From Arcobacter sp. F155 (lineage in GTDB: Bacteria > Campylobacterota > Campylobacteria > Campylobacterales > Arcobacteraceae): a stretch of DNA of 64,000 bases. The notes under the pieces were generated by a model. That model saw only the letters and a list, made by a program, of their open reading frames with translations, did not search any database and was not told the DNA's origin. The DNA lies in assembly GCF_004116455.1 (NCBI RefSeq), contig NZ_PDJU01000001.1, positions 432,378 through 496,377 on the forward strand. Reading direction: 5' to 3'. Shown piece after piece: positions 9,254 through 17,023 of this stretch; position 1 is the stretch's first letter; each line of letters begins with the position of its first letter. Position numbers and translations under genes: made by a program.

Positions 9254-9886
9254 TTACTTAGCTTTTTTTATTGGCTCTTGCGTGAACTTTTTAGATACAT
9301 CAACTAAAACCATACCAGTTAGGAAGTTTTTACCAATAAGAACTGGATAAGAGAACTTACTTCTATCTGTAAGTGTTACATCAACAAGCTGACTACTGTT
9401 TGCAACGTTTATTCTCATTTGTACTACATATCTTTTTTGATTTTTTGCCCCATGTCTTTTGATATAAACAATTCTACTTATAGGTAAAGCTTTGTTAATT
9501 AGTTCACCTTTTTCATTTTCTAAAGTAAACTTAACCCATTTTTTCCCATCTCTTTCAAAAGCTTTTATATTTATTGCATGTAAAGAAGTTGTAGTTGCAC
9601 CTGTATCTATCTTAGCTTTTAGTTTTAAGTTCTCTGAAGGAATATATACATATTCATAGTTACCTAGAATTATCTTTGAGTCTTTTTGTTTTGGCTCTTT
9701 TGTAATATAAACAGGAACTTTTTTCTCTTTATATACAATTTTTTCTTTTATTATTATTTTTTCTTTAGGTTCTTCAATTTTAGGTTCTTGTATATCCATT
9801 TGTTCAGTTTTACTTGCAGCTGAGCAGCCAATGAAGATTACTGTTAAAGCTGAAAAAAAGATAGCATTAAAAAAAAGTTTTTTCAT
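9254..9886 (-). CDS. Retropepsin-like aspartyl protease (RimB/putative ATP-dependent zinc protease family), lipoprotein
   Basis: The 210-residue protein starts with a lipoprotein signal (MKKLFF, hydrophobic stretch, lipobox IFIGC), so it should be anchored in a membrane facing the periplasm. A Lys/Glu/Pro-rich linker follows. The C-terminal half has the retropepsin-like active-site block KAKIDTGATTTSLHA and the later strand SYPVLIGKNFLTG, characteristic of the family annotated as putative ATP-dependent zinc protease. AAAGGAT precedes the ATG. It is the first gene of the triad with the 7TM protein and ATP-grasp ligase, and such a protease may trim the ligase product. The -10 element is at 9921-9926. 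Confidence 0.85.
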   Translation of the reverse strand: MKKLFFNAIFFSALTVIFIGCSAASKTEQMDIQEPKIEEPKEKIIIKEKIVYKEKKVPVYITKEPKQKDSKIILGNYEYVYIPSENLKLKAKIDTGATTTSLHAINIKAFERDGKKWVKFTLENEKGELINKALPISRIVYIKRHGAKNQKRYVVQMRINVANSSQLVDVTLTDRSKFSYPVLIGKNFLTGMVLVDVSKKFTQEPIKKAK

Positions 9887-9920
9887 TATTTAATCCTTTG
9901 AAATATATATGAAAGGCATG

Positions 9921-9926
9921 ATTATA
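9921..9926 (-). promoter_or_regulatory. Putative -10 element for the protease/7TM/ligase operon
   Basis: On the minus strand the sequence reads ACTATAATC, with TATAAT at 9921-9926, 35 bases before the ATG at 9886, preceded by a T-rich tract and TTTAGATA. The surrounding 30 bases closely match the promoter region at 10224-10229. Confidence 0.6.
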
Positions 9927-9994
9927 GTATAAATATCTAAAAAAACAGTAAAGAATTTAATTTAAAGCAGTGAGGAGAAGAGAAAGAAGATACT

Positions 9995-10189
9995 TTAGTA
10001 TCTTCCATTATATTTCATAATTAAGATTTGCTCATAAAGCATATTACCAAAGCCTTCAGGTAAGTTTTCATGCTCTTTTTCTACTAGAGTTATAATCTCT
10101 CTTATTTGGTCTTCTGTCATATTTTGAACAACAGGAATGATAGTTTTAGCAATTGTGTCTTTAAACTCTTTTATTTCTTCTTGTGTCAT
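9995..10189 (-). CDS. Small protein of unknown function (64 aa)
   Basis: This 64-residue protein is not recognised. It is mainly helical and acidic: an N-terminal EEIKEFKDTIAKTIIPVVQ helix, then MTEDQIREIITLVEKEHENL, then a hydrophobic-aromatic tail ending in KYNGRY. It has no signal or membrane helix. The ATG at 10189 has a weak AGAAAG upstream and a clear minus-strand TATAAT at 10224-10229, so it seems to have its own promoter. It lies upstream of the protease triad on the same strand but 108 bases away, with a second promoter between them. Confidence 0.65.
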   Translation of the reverse strand: MTQEEIKEFKDTIAKTIIPVVQNMTEDQIREIITLVEKEHENLPEGFGNMLYEQILIMKYNGRY

Positions 10190-10223
10190 GTAAATTAGTC
10201 TTTCTAGTAAAATTAAAAAAGAA

Positions 10224-10229
10224 ATTATA
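10224..10229 (-). promoter_or_regulatory. Putative -10 element for the 64-aa gene
   Basis: The minus strand reads CACTATAAT with TATAAT at 10224-10229, preceded by TTTTTTAGATAATTA. The arrangement is nearly identical to the element at 9921-9926. The plus-strand promoter of the TtcA-like gene lies back to back at 10271-10276. Confidence 0.55.
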
Positions 10230-10270
10230 GTGTAATTATCTAAAAAAGCAGTTAATTTAGTTTTTTTTGT

Positions 10271-10276
10271 TATAAT
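10271..10276 (+). promoter_or_regulatory. Putative -10 element for the TtcA-like gene
   Basis: A perfect TATAAT follows a TTTTTTTTGT tract and is followed directly by CGCG. The expected start point near 10283 gives a leader of about 20 bases containing AGGAAAGA at 10293-10300. Confidence 0.65.
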
Positions 10277-10304
10277 CGCGAAAAATATAGTTAGGAAAGA
10301 GATT

Positions 10305-11063
10305 TTGGTAAACTTAAGTAAAAAAATTTCAAGTTTAGTTGGAAGAACAAATGCAGAATATGGATTGATTCAAGAAGGTGATAGAGTGTTAGTTGGTTTC
10401 TCTGGTGGGAAAGACTCTACAACTTTAATTCATGCCTTAAATCACCTAAAAAGAGTTACACCTTTTGACTTTGAGTTTAAAGCAGTAACAGTAACTTATG
10501 GAATGGGTGAGCAAGTACAGTTTTTAGCTGACCACTGTAAAGAACATGGAATTGAGCATGAGATTATTGATACAGAAATCTTTGAATTATCAAAAGATAA
10601 GATTAGAAAGAACTCATCATTCTGTTCATTCTTTTCTAGAATGAGAAGAGGGTATTTATATTCAACAGCACAAGAACAAGGATACAATAAAGTAGCACTT
10701 GGTCATCATTTAGATGATGCAATGGAGTCATTTTTTATGAACTTCCTATACAATGGTGCATTAAGATCAATGCCACCTATTTATAAAGCAGAAAATGGTT
10801 TACAGGTTATTAGACCTTTAATCTTCTGTAGAGAGAGACAATTAAGAGCTTTTGCTCAAACAAATGAAATCTCAGTAATCGGTGATGAAGCATGTCCAGC
10901 AATGAGATTTGATATTAAAATGCCTCATGCAAGAGCTAAAACAAAAGAGTTATTAGAAAAAATGGAAGAGGAAAATCCTCAAATGTTCGTTTCTATGAAA
11001 TCTGCATTTAAAAATATACAAACATCAACATTCTTTGATAAAGAATTACTGGATAGAGATTAA
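10305..11063 (+). CDS. TtcA-family tRNA thiolation protein, divergent Cys motif
   Basis: This is a PP-loop ATPase of the TtcA family, which thiolates C32 of tRNA by adenylating the base and using an iron-sulfur cluster. The PP-loop SGGKDST is at residues 33-39, and GHHLDDAMESFFMNF and LIFCRERQLR are family blocks. The usual CxxC (CSLC in E. coli) reads Cys107-Ser-Phe-Phe110, so one cluster cysteine is missing; another Cys is at 197 (EACPAMR). The start is TTG at 10305 after AGGAAAGA. The DUF523 gene follows after 3 bases. It may be a lineage-specific subfamily using a different ligand or a different tRNA target. Confidence 0.8.
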   Translation: MVNLSKKISSLVGRTNAEYGLIQEGDRVLVGFSGGKDSTTLIHALNHLKRVTPFDFEFKAVTVTYGMGEQVQFLADHCKEHGIEHEIIDTEIFELSKDKIRKNSSFCSFFSRMRRGYLYSTAQEQGYNKVALGHHLDDAMESFFMNFLYNGALRSMPPIYKAENGLQVIRPLIFCRERQLRAFAQTNEISVIGDEACPAMRFDIKMPHARAKTKELLEKMEEENPQMFVSMKSAFKNIQTSTFFDKELLDRD

Positions 11064-11066
11064 TAT

Positions 11067-11561
11067 ATGAAGTTATTGGTCTCTTCTTGCCTTTTAGGTG
11101 AAGATGTTAGATATGATGGGGGAAACTCTTCTGTAGCATTTAATCCAAAGTTTTCTTTTTCTTCAAAAGAACTATTTATGGATATTTTATGCGACAATGA
11201 AGTTTACTCTTTATGTCCTGAAGTAAAAGGTGGATTACCTACTCCAAGAGATCCAGCGGAGATTACAAGTGTAGAAAAACCTTTTAAAGTTGAAACTATA
11301 AATAAAGAAGACGTAACTATAAACTTTTTACTAGGAGCAAAAAAGGCTTTAGAGCTTTGCCAAGAAGAGGGTATTAAAGTTGCTTTATTAAAATCTAAAT
11401 CACCATCTTGTGGAAATACAAAGATTTATGATGGTACTTTTACAGGTAATTTAGTTGAAAATCAAGGATTAACAGCTAGATTATTAAGTGAAAATGGAAT
11501 CACAGTATTCAACGAAACTCAATTAAAAGAATTACAACAGTTTATAAGAACTAATAAATAG
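11067..11561 (+). CDS. DUF523 family protein
   Basis: This is a 164-residue cytoplasmic protein of the DUF523 family. Its diagnostic blocks are all present: the N-terminal SSCLLGEDVRYDGG, the central SLCPEVKGGLPTPRDPAE and the later LLKSKSPSCG. The conserved cysteines and acidic residues suggest metal or cofactor binding, but no reaction is established to my knowledge. It follows the TtcA-like gene by 3 bases, so it is very probably co-transcribed and perhaps involved in the same sulfur or tRNA chemistry, although that link is only contextual. The stop lies inside a hairpin shared with the opposing thioredoxin gene. Confidence 0.88.
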   Translation: MKLLVSSCLLGEDVRYDGGNSSVAFNPKFSFSSKELFMDILCDNEVYSLCPEVKGGLPTPRDPAEITSVEKPFKVETINKEDVTINFLLGAKKALELCQEEGIKVALLKSKSPSCGNTKIYDGTFTGNLVENQGLTARLLSENGITVFNETQLKELQQFIRTNK

Positions 11562-11570
11562 TTTCTATAA
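11542..11570. terminator. Hairpin containing both stop codons at the DUF523 / thioredoxin junction
   Basis: TTATAAGAACTA (11542-11553) and TAGTTTCTATAA (11559-11570) form a 12-position stem with one mismatch and one G-U pair around a 5-base loop. It contains the stops of both convergent genes. There is no strong T-run on either side, so its terminator strength is uncertain. Confidence 0.5.
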
Positions 11571-11996
11571 CTGTTCGTTTACTAAATTAGATAATTTAAG
11601 TGGGTCTAAGGCTCCACTTACTCTTTTTACTTCACTACCATTTTTATATACAATTAAAGTAGGAATTGATCTTATTTGATATTTTGCACCTAAGTTTTGG
11701 TGTTGTTCTGTATTTACTTTTACAAATAGTGCTTTTAATGGATATTTTTGAGCTACTTCATTAAAAATTGGTGCCATCATCTTACATGGTCCACACCATG
11801 GAGCCCAAAAGTCTACTATTACAGGAATTTCTGAATTAACAATTACATGGTCAAAGTTTGATTCATCTAATTCAATAGGAGTAGAGTCTAAAAGTGAGTT
11901 TTTACAAGAACCACAATTAGCTTTTGAATAAGAGTCTTTTTTTGGAATTTTGTTTACTTTTAAACAATGAGGACATACAACATTGATTTTATCCAT
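11565..11996 (-). CDS. trxC: Thioredoxin 2-type protein with N-terminal zinc-finger
   Basis: This is a cytoplasmic disulfide reductase of the thioredoxin-2 kind. The N-terminal segment has two CxxC pairs (Cys8/Cys11 and Cys28/Cys31) expected to hold zinc as in E. coli TrxC, followed by a thioredoxin fold with the active site WCGPC (Cys68 and Cys71) and the cis-Pro in RSIPTLIVYKNG. The 143-residue length fits. It starts 3 bases after the stop of the preceding 79-residue gene with only a weak ribosome site, so it may depend on translation from that gene. It converges on the DUF523 gene. Confidence 0.92.
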   Translation of the reverse strand: MDKINVVCPHCLKVNKIPKKDSYSKANCGSCKNSLLDSTPIELDESNFDHVIVNSEIPVIVDFWAPWCGPCKMMAPIFNEVAQKYPLKALFVKVNTEQHQNLGAKYQIRSIPTLIVYKNGSEVKRVSGALDPLKLSNLVNEQL

Positions 11997-11999
11997 TTA

Positions 12000-12239
12000 T
12001 TAAGCCTTTAAATTTAGAAGTGTATCTGCAACAGCTTGTTGCATTTCAATTCCCTTTGCATTTGCTTCATAAGCTATTATTTGAGGTATATTTCCTGCAA
12101 TTGCATCAATCATATCTGCTGTAACTTCCATATTTTCTGGATCTCCAACTACTTGAGCAATAGTAGATAGTTTTTCTGCTGTTTCAGTTACTTGCATTTG
12201 TGCTGCAAGCATACCATTTAAATTATTATCTATTCTCAT
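12000..12239 (-). CDS. Small flagellar-rod-like protein (79 aa), unknown function
   Basis: This 79-residue helical protein is of uncertain family. It begins MRIDNNLNGMLAAQMQVTE and ends EANAKGIEMQQAVADTLLNL, which resembles the terminal helices of flagellar rod and hook proteins, whose C-termini typically read Y-E-A-N-A-K followed by a leucine-rich helix. It is too short to be a rod subunit. AAGGAG lies 7-12 bases before the ATG, and it overlaps the end of the preceding SprA-related gene by 14 bases. A link with flagella or the cell surface is only suggested. Confidence 0.7.
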   Translation of the reverse strand: MRIDNNLNGMLAAQMQVTETAEKLSTIAQVVGDPENMEVTADMIDAIAGNIPQIIAYEANAKGIEMQQAVADTLLNLKA

Positions 12240-12729
12240 TATTTACTCCTTGAGTATCTTCTTGAGAGTGAAGTAGCATTTTATTTAAGTTTGCTGTTCT
12301 TGCAATTTGTGCATCAGCAGAACTTAATTCGCTAGGGGCACTAGAAGCACTTTTTAGTTCTTCTAACTTAGCATTTGCTGCTCCTTCATCTTCAGGCATT
12401 GAGGTATCAAGTCTTACTGAACCACCATTTGCATAAAGCTTTCCATCTGGTCCAACATGATAATTATATTGAATAGGTGCTGTTGTAGTCCCATTTGCAG
12501 CATGGGCTTGTTCATGGGTTTTAACTTGGGCATCTAAGTTCTTATATTTATCTAAAACTCTATCATAATCTTGTTTATCAAACTTTTCATTAGAAGCATT
12601 AGTTTTATCATAATCATCTGAAGCAGCTTTTTCTACTTCTTTTTTATCAATATTAGCTAACTCAGACCTTTTCTGAGCTAGTTGTTGATATATAGATGAT
12701 GCTGATTGAGAATAAGAATTTAATTCCAT
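12226..12729 (-). CDS. SprA-related putative metalloprotease (CJM1_0395-type)
   Basis: This 167-residue protein has a Ser/Gln-rich N-terminal third and then the SprA-related core: LDAQVKTHEQAHAANG with His72-Glu-x-x-His76, followed by YNYHVGPDGKLYANGGSV. The HExxH-like HEQAH is the reason for the putative metalloprotease label; proteolysis is, as far as I know, unproven. There is no signal peptide. AAAAAGG is 8 bases before the ATG. It heads a unit with the 79-residue flagellar-like gene and thioredoxin. The family is common in Campylobacterota. Confidence 0.85.
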   Translation of the reverse strand: MELNSYSQSASSIYQQLAQKRSELANIDKKEVEKAASDDYDKTNASNEKFDKQDYDRVLDKYKNLDAQVKTHEQAHAANGTTTAPIQYNYHVGPDGKLYANGGSVRLDTSMPEDEGAANAKLEELKSASSAPSELSSADAQIARTANLNKMLLHSQEDTQGVNNENR

Positions 12730-12792
12730 GTTAAAACCTTTTTATATTAAAACAATTTTATCAAATTGCCTTTAAAAAGTAAAGCTATTAAC

Positions 12793-14337
12793 TTAATAGT
12801 TTATAGCTACCTTATACTTAGGATCGTCTTCTTCATAAGTACAAAATGGACCTGCATCCTTAAGTATTTTTTTACAATCTTCACTTAAGTGTCTAATTGT
12901 AAGTTTTTTCCCTGCATCTGCATATTTTTTTGTAATATTATCAATAGCTTCAACACCTGAGATATCCATAACTCTTGCATCTTTAAAGTCTAAAACAATA
13001 TTTTCAGGGTCATGTTTTGTATCAAATAATTCAAAAAATGAAGTTGTAGAACCAAAGAATAGTGGTCCATCAAATTCATATACTTTTGTGTTATCATCTT
13101 CTCTGTAAGTTCTACTTCTTACTTTTGAGTGATTCCAAGCAAATACTAAAGCTGAGATAATAATACCTGTAATAACTGCAATTGCTAAGTCAGCAAAGAT
13201 AGTAATAACTGTTACTGCAACTAAAACAAACTTATCTGAGTTTGGCATAAATCTAATTCTATTTCCACTTTCCCATTCAAATGTACCAATAGAAACCATA
13301 AACATGATTCCTACTAAAACAGCAACTGGAATTAGTGCAATATATGGACTTAGTGCAACAACAAAAGAGATAAGTAAAATAGCAGCAGTGATACCCGAAA
13401 GTCTTCCCCAACCACCATTTGAGAAGTTAATAATAGATTGTCCAATCATTGCACAACCTGCCATACCACCAAAGAAACCACAAGTAATATTTCCTGCACC
13501 TTGTGCAATACATTCTTGGTTTCCACTTCCTCTTTTTCCACCCATTTCATCTAAAACTGAAAGAGTTAAAAGAGACTCAATTAAACCAACAAGCGCAACT
13601 AATACAGAGTAAGGAAGAACCATTAACACAGCATCCATATCAATATGTAGTGTAGGTAGGGCAAAAGATGGTAGATTTCCTGAGATATCAGCTAAATCAC
13701 CAACTCTTTTTGTATCTAAGTCCATTCCAATAACAACTGCTGAAATAACAACAATAGCTACAAGTCCAGATGGAACTGCTGTAGATACTTTTGGAAAGAA
13801 TTTAACAATAATCATAGTAAGAGCAACAAGTGCATACATAATCCAACTCTCACCTTTGAATAGTGGGAACTGTGCAAGTGCAATTACAATAGCAAGACCA
13901 TTTACAAAACCATACATTGCAGGTTGAGGAACAAGTCTAATTAACTTTCCAAGTTTAAAAACACCAATTAAAACTTGAAAAATACCAGCAAGAATTGTAG
14001 CTAATAAAATATACTGTAAAATATAAGTAGACAACTCTCCGTTTGCTGTAAGTTGAAGCATTAAATCTTCTGGAATAGACTCTTTAACTTTAACTCCTAA
14101 TCCAACTAAAACAACTGCAATTGCACCTGTTGCACCTGAAATCATTCCTGCTTTACCACCAACCAATGCAGTAATCAGACCTAAAATAAATGCTGTATAT
14201 AAACCAACTAAAGGTGATACACCAGCAATAATTGAGAATGCAATAGCTTCTGGAACTAAAGCAATAGCAACAACTATTCCTGATAAAACATCACTCTTAA
14301 CTGATTTACCAATTATTGTATCTTTTATATTCAACAA
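12793..14337 (-). CDS. SulP family anion transporter with STAS domain (first copy)
   Basis: This is an inner-membrane SulP/SLC26 transporter of 514 residues. It has the conserved N-terminal block SGIVVAIALVPEAIAFSIIAG, about 12-14 hydrophobic segments, the AGCAMIGQSIINFSNGG loop, and a C-terminal STAS domain from about residue 410 (FDGPLFFGSTTSFFELF, then VLDFKDARVMDISGVEAI). Substrates in the family include sulfate and bicarbonate; none can be chosen from sequence alone. The start is TTG at 14337, downstream of AAAGGG. A minus-strand -10 TACAAT followed by CGCG lies at 14366-14371. A second SulP is present at 25.5 kb with clearly different sequence. Confidence 0.92.
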   Translation of the reverse strand: MLNIKDTIIGKSVKSDVLSGIVVAIALVPEAIAFSIIAGVSPLVGLYTAFILGLITALVGGKAGMISGATGAIAVVLVGLGVKVKESIPEDLMLQLTANGELSTYILQYILLATILAGIFQVLIGVFKLGKLIRLVPQPAMYGFVNGLAIVIALAQFPLFKGESWIMYALVALTMIIVKFFPKVSTAVPSGLVAIVVISAVVIGMDLDTKRVGDLADISGNLPSFALPTLHIDMDAVLMVLPYSVLVALVGLIESLLTLSVLDEMGGKRGSGNQECIAQGAGNITCGFFGGMAGCAMIGQSIINFSNGGWGRLSGITAAILLISFVVALSPYIALIPVAVLVGIMFMVSIGTFEWESGNRIRFMPNSDKFVLVAVTVITIFADLAIAVITGIIISALVFAWNHSKVRSRTYREDDNTKVYEFDGPLFFGSTTSFFELFDTKHDPENIVLDFKDARVMDISGVEAIDNITKKYADAGKKLTIRHLSEDCKKILKDAGPFCTYEEDDPKYKVAINY

Positions 14338-14365
14338 AATAAAACCCTTTCTTCTTAAAATCGCG

Positions 14366-14371
14366 ATTGTA
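14366..14371 (-). promoter_or_regulatory. Putative -10 element for the first sulP gene
   Basis: The minus strand reads GATACAATCGCGA with TACAAT at 14366-14371, about 29 bases before the TTG start. The GC-rich CGCG just after the -10 recurs at the TtcA-like gene promoter. Confidence 0.45.
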
Positions 14372-14431
14372 TCTAAATCATGTTTAAGAATAAGTTAAGC
14401 TATTTCATAACCTTTTTTAATACTTATTAGA

Positions 14432-14437
14432 TATAAT
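14432..14437 (+). promoter_or_regulatory. Putative -10 element giving a leaderless diguanylate cyclase mRNA
   Basis: TATAAT (in TTAGATATAATTTTCC) ends 6 bases before the ATG at 14444, so the expected start point coincides with the start codon. No ribosome-binding site is visible. Confidence 0.5.
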
Positions 14438-14443
14438 TTTCCT

Positions 14444-15556
14444 ATGAGAAAAGAGTTTTATAAAAGTGTTGGTTTTAAATTAGCAGTTCTTAGTTTTATT
14501 ATTTTAGCTTCTTTGTTTACTTCTAGTTTTATGTTTAATTCTCAAATAGACAAACTAAAAAAACAAATAGACTATATATATTTTGGAAATTATATTCCTG
14601 TACTAAAACTTCATAGTATAGAAGAAGATTATAATGACTTAATAAAATGTATGAGAACATATAAAAGATGTGAAAGAGACCCCTTTTTTAAATCAATACA
14701 AAAAGATTGGAATTACTACAACAACTCTTATAAGGGTATAGAAGAGAGAAAAGTAGTAAATAAAATCAATAAAGATGTAAAAAATTCATTAACTTATAAA
14801 ACAAAAATAGCTACTTATAAAAAAGTAATCAAAAAAATAGAGTTTTTAAAAGAGTATGAAAAGAAAATTGCCTATAAAAAAAGAGTAGAGTTTCTAAATG
14901 AATACTCATCAATGAAAGAGTATCTTTTTTATAATATGATTGCCTTAATTGCAGTATCCTTTCTATTTATCTCTTTTATTATTTATTCAATCATAAAAAA
15001 AGACAATCAATTAAAAATCTTAACTAAAAAATATGCCTTAGAATCAATAACTGATTCAATGACAAAACTATACAACAGAAAATATTTTGACAAAATATTT
15101 GATAATATGCCATTTATTTCAAACCAAAACTCTTGGCATACTGCTTTTGTGATGTTAGATATTGACTTTTTTAAGCAGTATAATGATACTTATGGACATG
15201 ATTTAGGAGATGAGACTTTAAAAGCTGTAGCAAAAGAGCTTAAAGAGTATTTCAATAAAGATTATGAATATGTATTTAGACTTGGTGGAGAAGAGTTTGG
15301 AGTTATTTTGTTTGATATTGATGAAAAAACTCTAAAAGAATGCCTAAAAGATGTAAATAAAAACATACAATCATTAAATATTGAGCATAAAAATAGTAAA
15401 ATAGCGAACGTAGTTACCATATCTATTGGTGCTGTTATTTATAAACCATATTCATACACATCTTGTAACAAGCTTTATAAAATAGCTGATGAGTGTTTAT
15501 ATAAATCAAAAGAGAATGGTAGAAATCAGTTTACTATTTATAACGAAGGAGAATAA
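14444..15556 (+). CDS. Membrane-bound diguanylate cyclase (GGDEF domain)
   Basis: This is a sensor-type enzyme that makes cyclic di-GMP from two GTP. A first membrane helix lies at about residues 11-29, a periplasmic region of about 130 residues follows, with LHSIEEDYNDLIKCMRTYK and two Cys, and a second helix lies at about 162-184. The cytoplasmic GGDEF domain then carries RLGGEEF with GGEEF at 281-285, the active form. No RxxD inhibitory site is seen just upstream. There is no EAL domain. The ATG is inferred to be the 5' end of the mRNA. The pssA TTG start follows immediately, with AAGGAG in this gene's last codons. The ligand is unknown. Confidence 0.92.
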   Translation: MRKEFYKSVGFKLAVLSFIILASLFTSSFMFNSQIDKLKKQIDYIYFGNYIPVLKLHSIEEDYNDLIKCMRTYKRCERDPFFKSIQKDWNYYNNSYKGIEERKVVNKINKDVKNSLTYKTKIATYKKVIKKIEFLKEYEKKIAYKKRVEFLNEYSSMKEYLFYNMIALIAVSFLFISFIIYSIIKKDNQLKILTKKYALESITDSMTKLYNRKYFDKIFDNMPFISNQNSWHTAFVMLDIDFFKQYNDTYGHDLGDETLKAVAKELKEYFNKDYEYVFRLGGEEFGVILFDIDEKTLKECLKDVNKNIQSLNIEHKNSKIANVVTISIGAVIYKPYSYTSCNKLYKIADECLYKSKENGRNQFTIYNEGE

Positions 15557-16114
15557 TTGACATTTCTATTTAATAAAAATAGTCATTTTAACTTAGCTAA
15601 TTTGGCTACTTTTTTTAATATTGCTGCTGGTATGTTAGCAATTTATTATTTAACACATAATAATTTTTTTGCGGCAGCACTTTTTGCTTGGCTTGCAGGT
15701 GCTTTTGACATTGTAGATGGGAAGATTGCTAGAAAATATAACTTATCTACAGAGTTTGGTATTCAGTTAGATTCATTTGCTGACTTTTTATCATTTGTGA
15801 TTGTTCCAACTATGTTTATCTTTTTTGCTGTAATTGACGGAAAAGAATTAATGCTTTCTACACCTTTAGTAGCTTTTGCATTTATCTATTATGTGATTTC
15901 TGGTCTTAGAAGGTTAATTCAGTTTAATATTAATGCTCAAGAAGGTGAAGTTGAAAAGTATTTTATCGGTGTTCCAACTCCTTTAGGTGCTATTTTATTA
16001 TGGGTTGTTTATTTAGTTTGGTTAACTGGACTTATAAACGAAAATATTGTTCTAATTTCAATGATTATCATTGGATATCTTTTAAACTCAAAACTTAAAA
16101 TTAGACATCCATAG
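15557..16114 (+). CDS. pssA: CDP-diacylglycerol-serine O-phosphatidyltransferase PssA
   Basis: This is a membrane enzyme that makes phosphatidylserine from CDP-diacylglycerol and serine, the precursor of phosphatidylethanolamine. The CDP-alcohol phosphotransferase signature is complete: Asp51, Asp54-Gly55, Ala58-Arg59, Gly68, Asp72 and Asp76 with correct spacing. At 185 residues it is shorter than some PssA proteins but has about five hydrophobic segments. The specific substrate (serine versus glycerol phosphate) is inferred from the LRRLIQFNI block and overall similarity to PssA. The start is TTG at 15557, directly after the preceding stop, with AAGGAG at 15547-15552. The ppx gene starts at the base after its stop. 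Confidence 0.85.
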   Translation: MTFLFNKNSHFNLANLATFFNIAAGMLAIYYLTHNNFFAAALFAWLAGAFDIVDGKIARKYNLSTEFGIQLDSFADFLSFVIVPTMFIFFAVIDGKELMLSTPLVAFAFIYYVISGLRRLIQFNINAQEGEVEKYFIGVPTPLGAILLWVVYLVWLTGLINENIVLISMIIIGYLLNSKLKIRHP

Positions 16115-17023
16115 ATGAATCAAGTTACTGCTATTGACTTGGGCTCTAACTCTTTTAGAGTCCTAATCTACGATTGTTTAAATAATAAAGTACTTGGTGA
16201 ACACAATGAAGTTGTAGGTATGGCTGATGGTTTATCTGAAACAAATTGTATTTCAAATGAAGCTCAACAAAGAGTAGTAGATGCGATTAACACTTCTTCT
16301 GAAAAGCTAGGATATGACCCAAGTAAAGCTATTTGCGTTACAACTGCTGCAATGAGATTAGCTAATAACTCAACAGAGGTTCTATCTTACTTCAAAAAAC
16401 AAACAGGTGCACAATTTAAAATTATTGATGGGAAAGAGGAAGCTAGACTTACACTTTTAGCTGTAAAGTATGCTTTAAAAAGAGAAAAAATCAACTCTTC
16501 AAAATTTATTTTACTTGATATTGGTGGTGGTTCTACTGAAATAATTGTTAGTGATGAAGATGAGTCTATTTCCCATAGCTTTAATTTTGGAATAGTTACT
16601 TTAACTCAAAAGTATGATAATTATGAAGATTTAAATAAAGAGCTACAAGCCCACAAAAAAGATATTAAAAACTTTTTAGAAGAGAATAGTGTAGATACAA
16701 AAGATTATACCTTTGTGGCTACTGCTGGGACTCCAACTACAATTGCAGCAATAAAACTTGGGCAAGACTTCTTTCACTATGATAAAGATGCTGTAAATGG
16801 TACAAAAATTAAAATAAAAGATTTAGATGAGTGTTTAGAGCTTTTTAGAAACTCTTCAACTTCTACAATTACAAAACTTGTAGGACGTGGTAGAGTCGAG
16901 TTTATTGAAGTTGGTGTTTATATTTATAAAACTATATTTGAAGTATTAGATAAAAAAGAGTCTATAGTTTTAGATGATGGTTTAAGAGAGGGTGTAGCTA
17001 TTAACTCTTGTTTACTTAGATAA
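16115..17023 (+). CDS. Ppx/GppA family phosphatase
   Basis: This is a cytoplasmic phosphatase of the exopolyphosphatase/guanosine pentaphosphatase family, acting on polyphosphate and/or pppGpp. It has the actin-like ATPase fold motifs: an N-terminal AIDLGSNSFRVLIYD, the catalytic-region IDGKEEARLT, and LLDIGGGSTEI for the second phosphate loop. It has 302 residues, so it comprises only the two-lobed catalytic core and lacks the C-terminal HD-like region of E. coli Ppx. The ATG abuts the pssA stop. The end overlaps the opposing flagellin-like gene by 12 bases. Whether it prefers polyP or pppGpp is not readable. Confidence 0.92.
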   Translation: MNQVTAIDLGSNSFRVLIYDCLNNKVLGEHNEVVGMADGLSETNCISNEAQQRVVDAINTSSEKLGYDPSKAICVTTAAMRLANNSTEVLSYFKKQTGAQFKIIDGKEEARLTLLAVKYALKREKINSSKFILLDIGGGSTEIIVSDEDESISHSFNFGIVTLTQKYDNYEDLNKELQAHKKDIKNFLEENSVDTKDYTFVATAGTPTTIAAIKLGQDFFHYDKDAVNGTKIKIKDLDECLELFRNSSTSTITKLVGRGRVEFIEVGVYIYKTIFEVLDKKESIVLDDGLREGVAINSCLLR

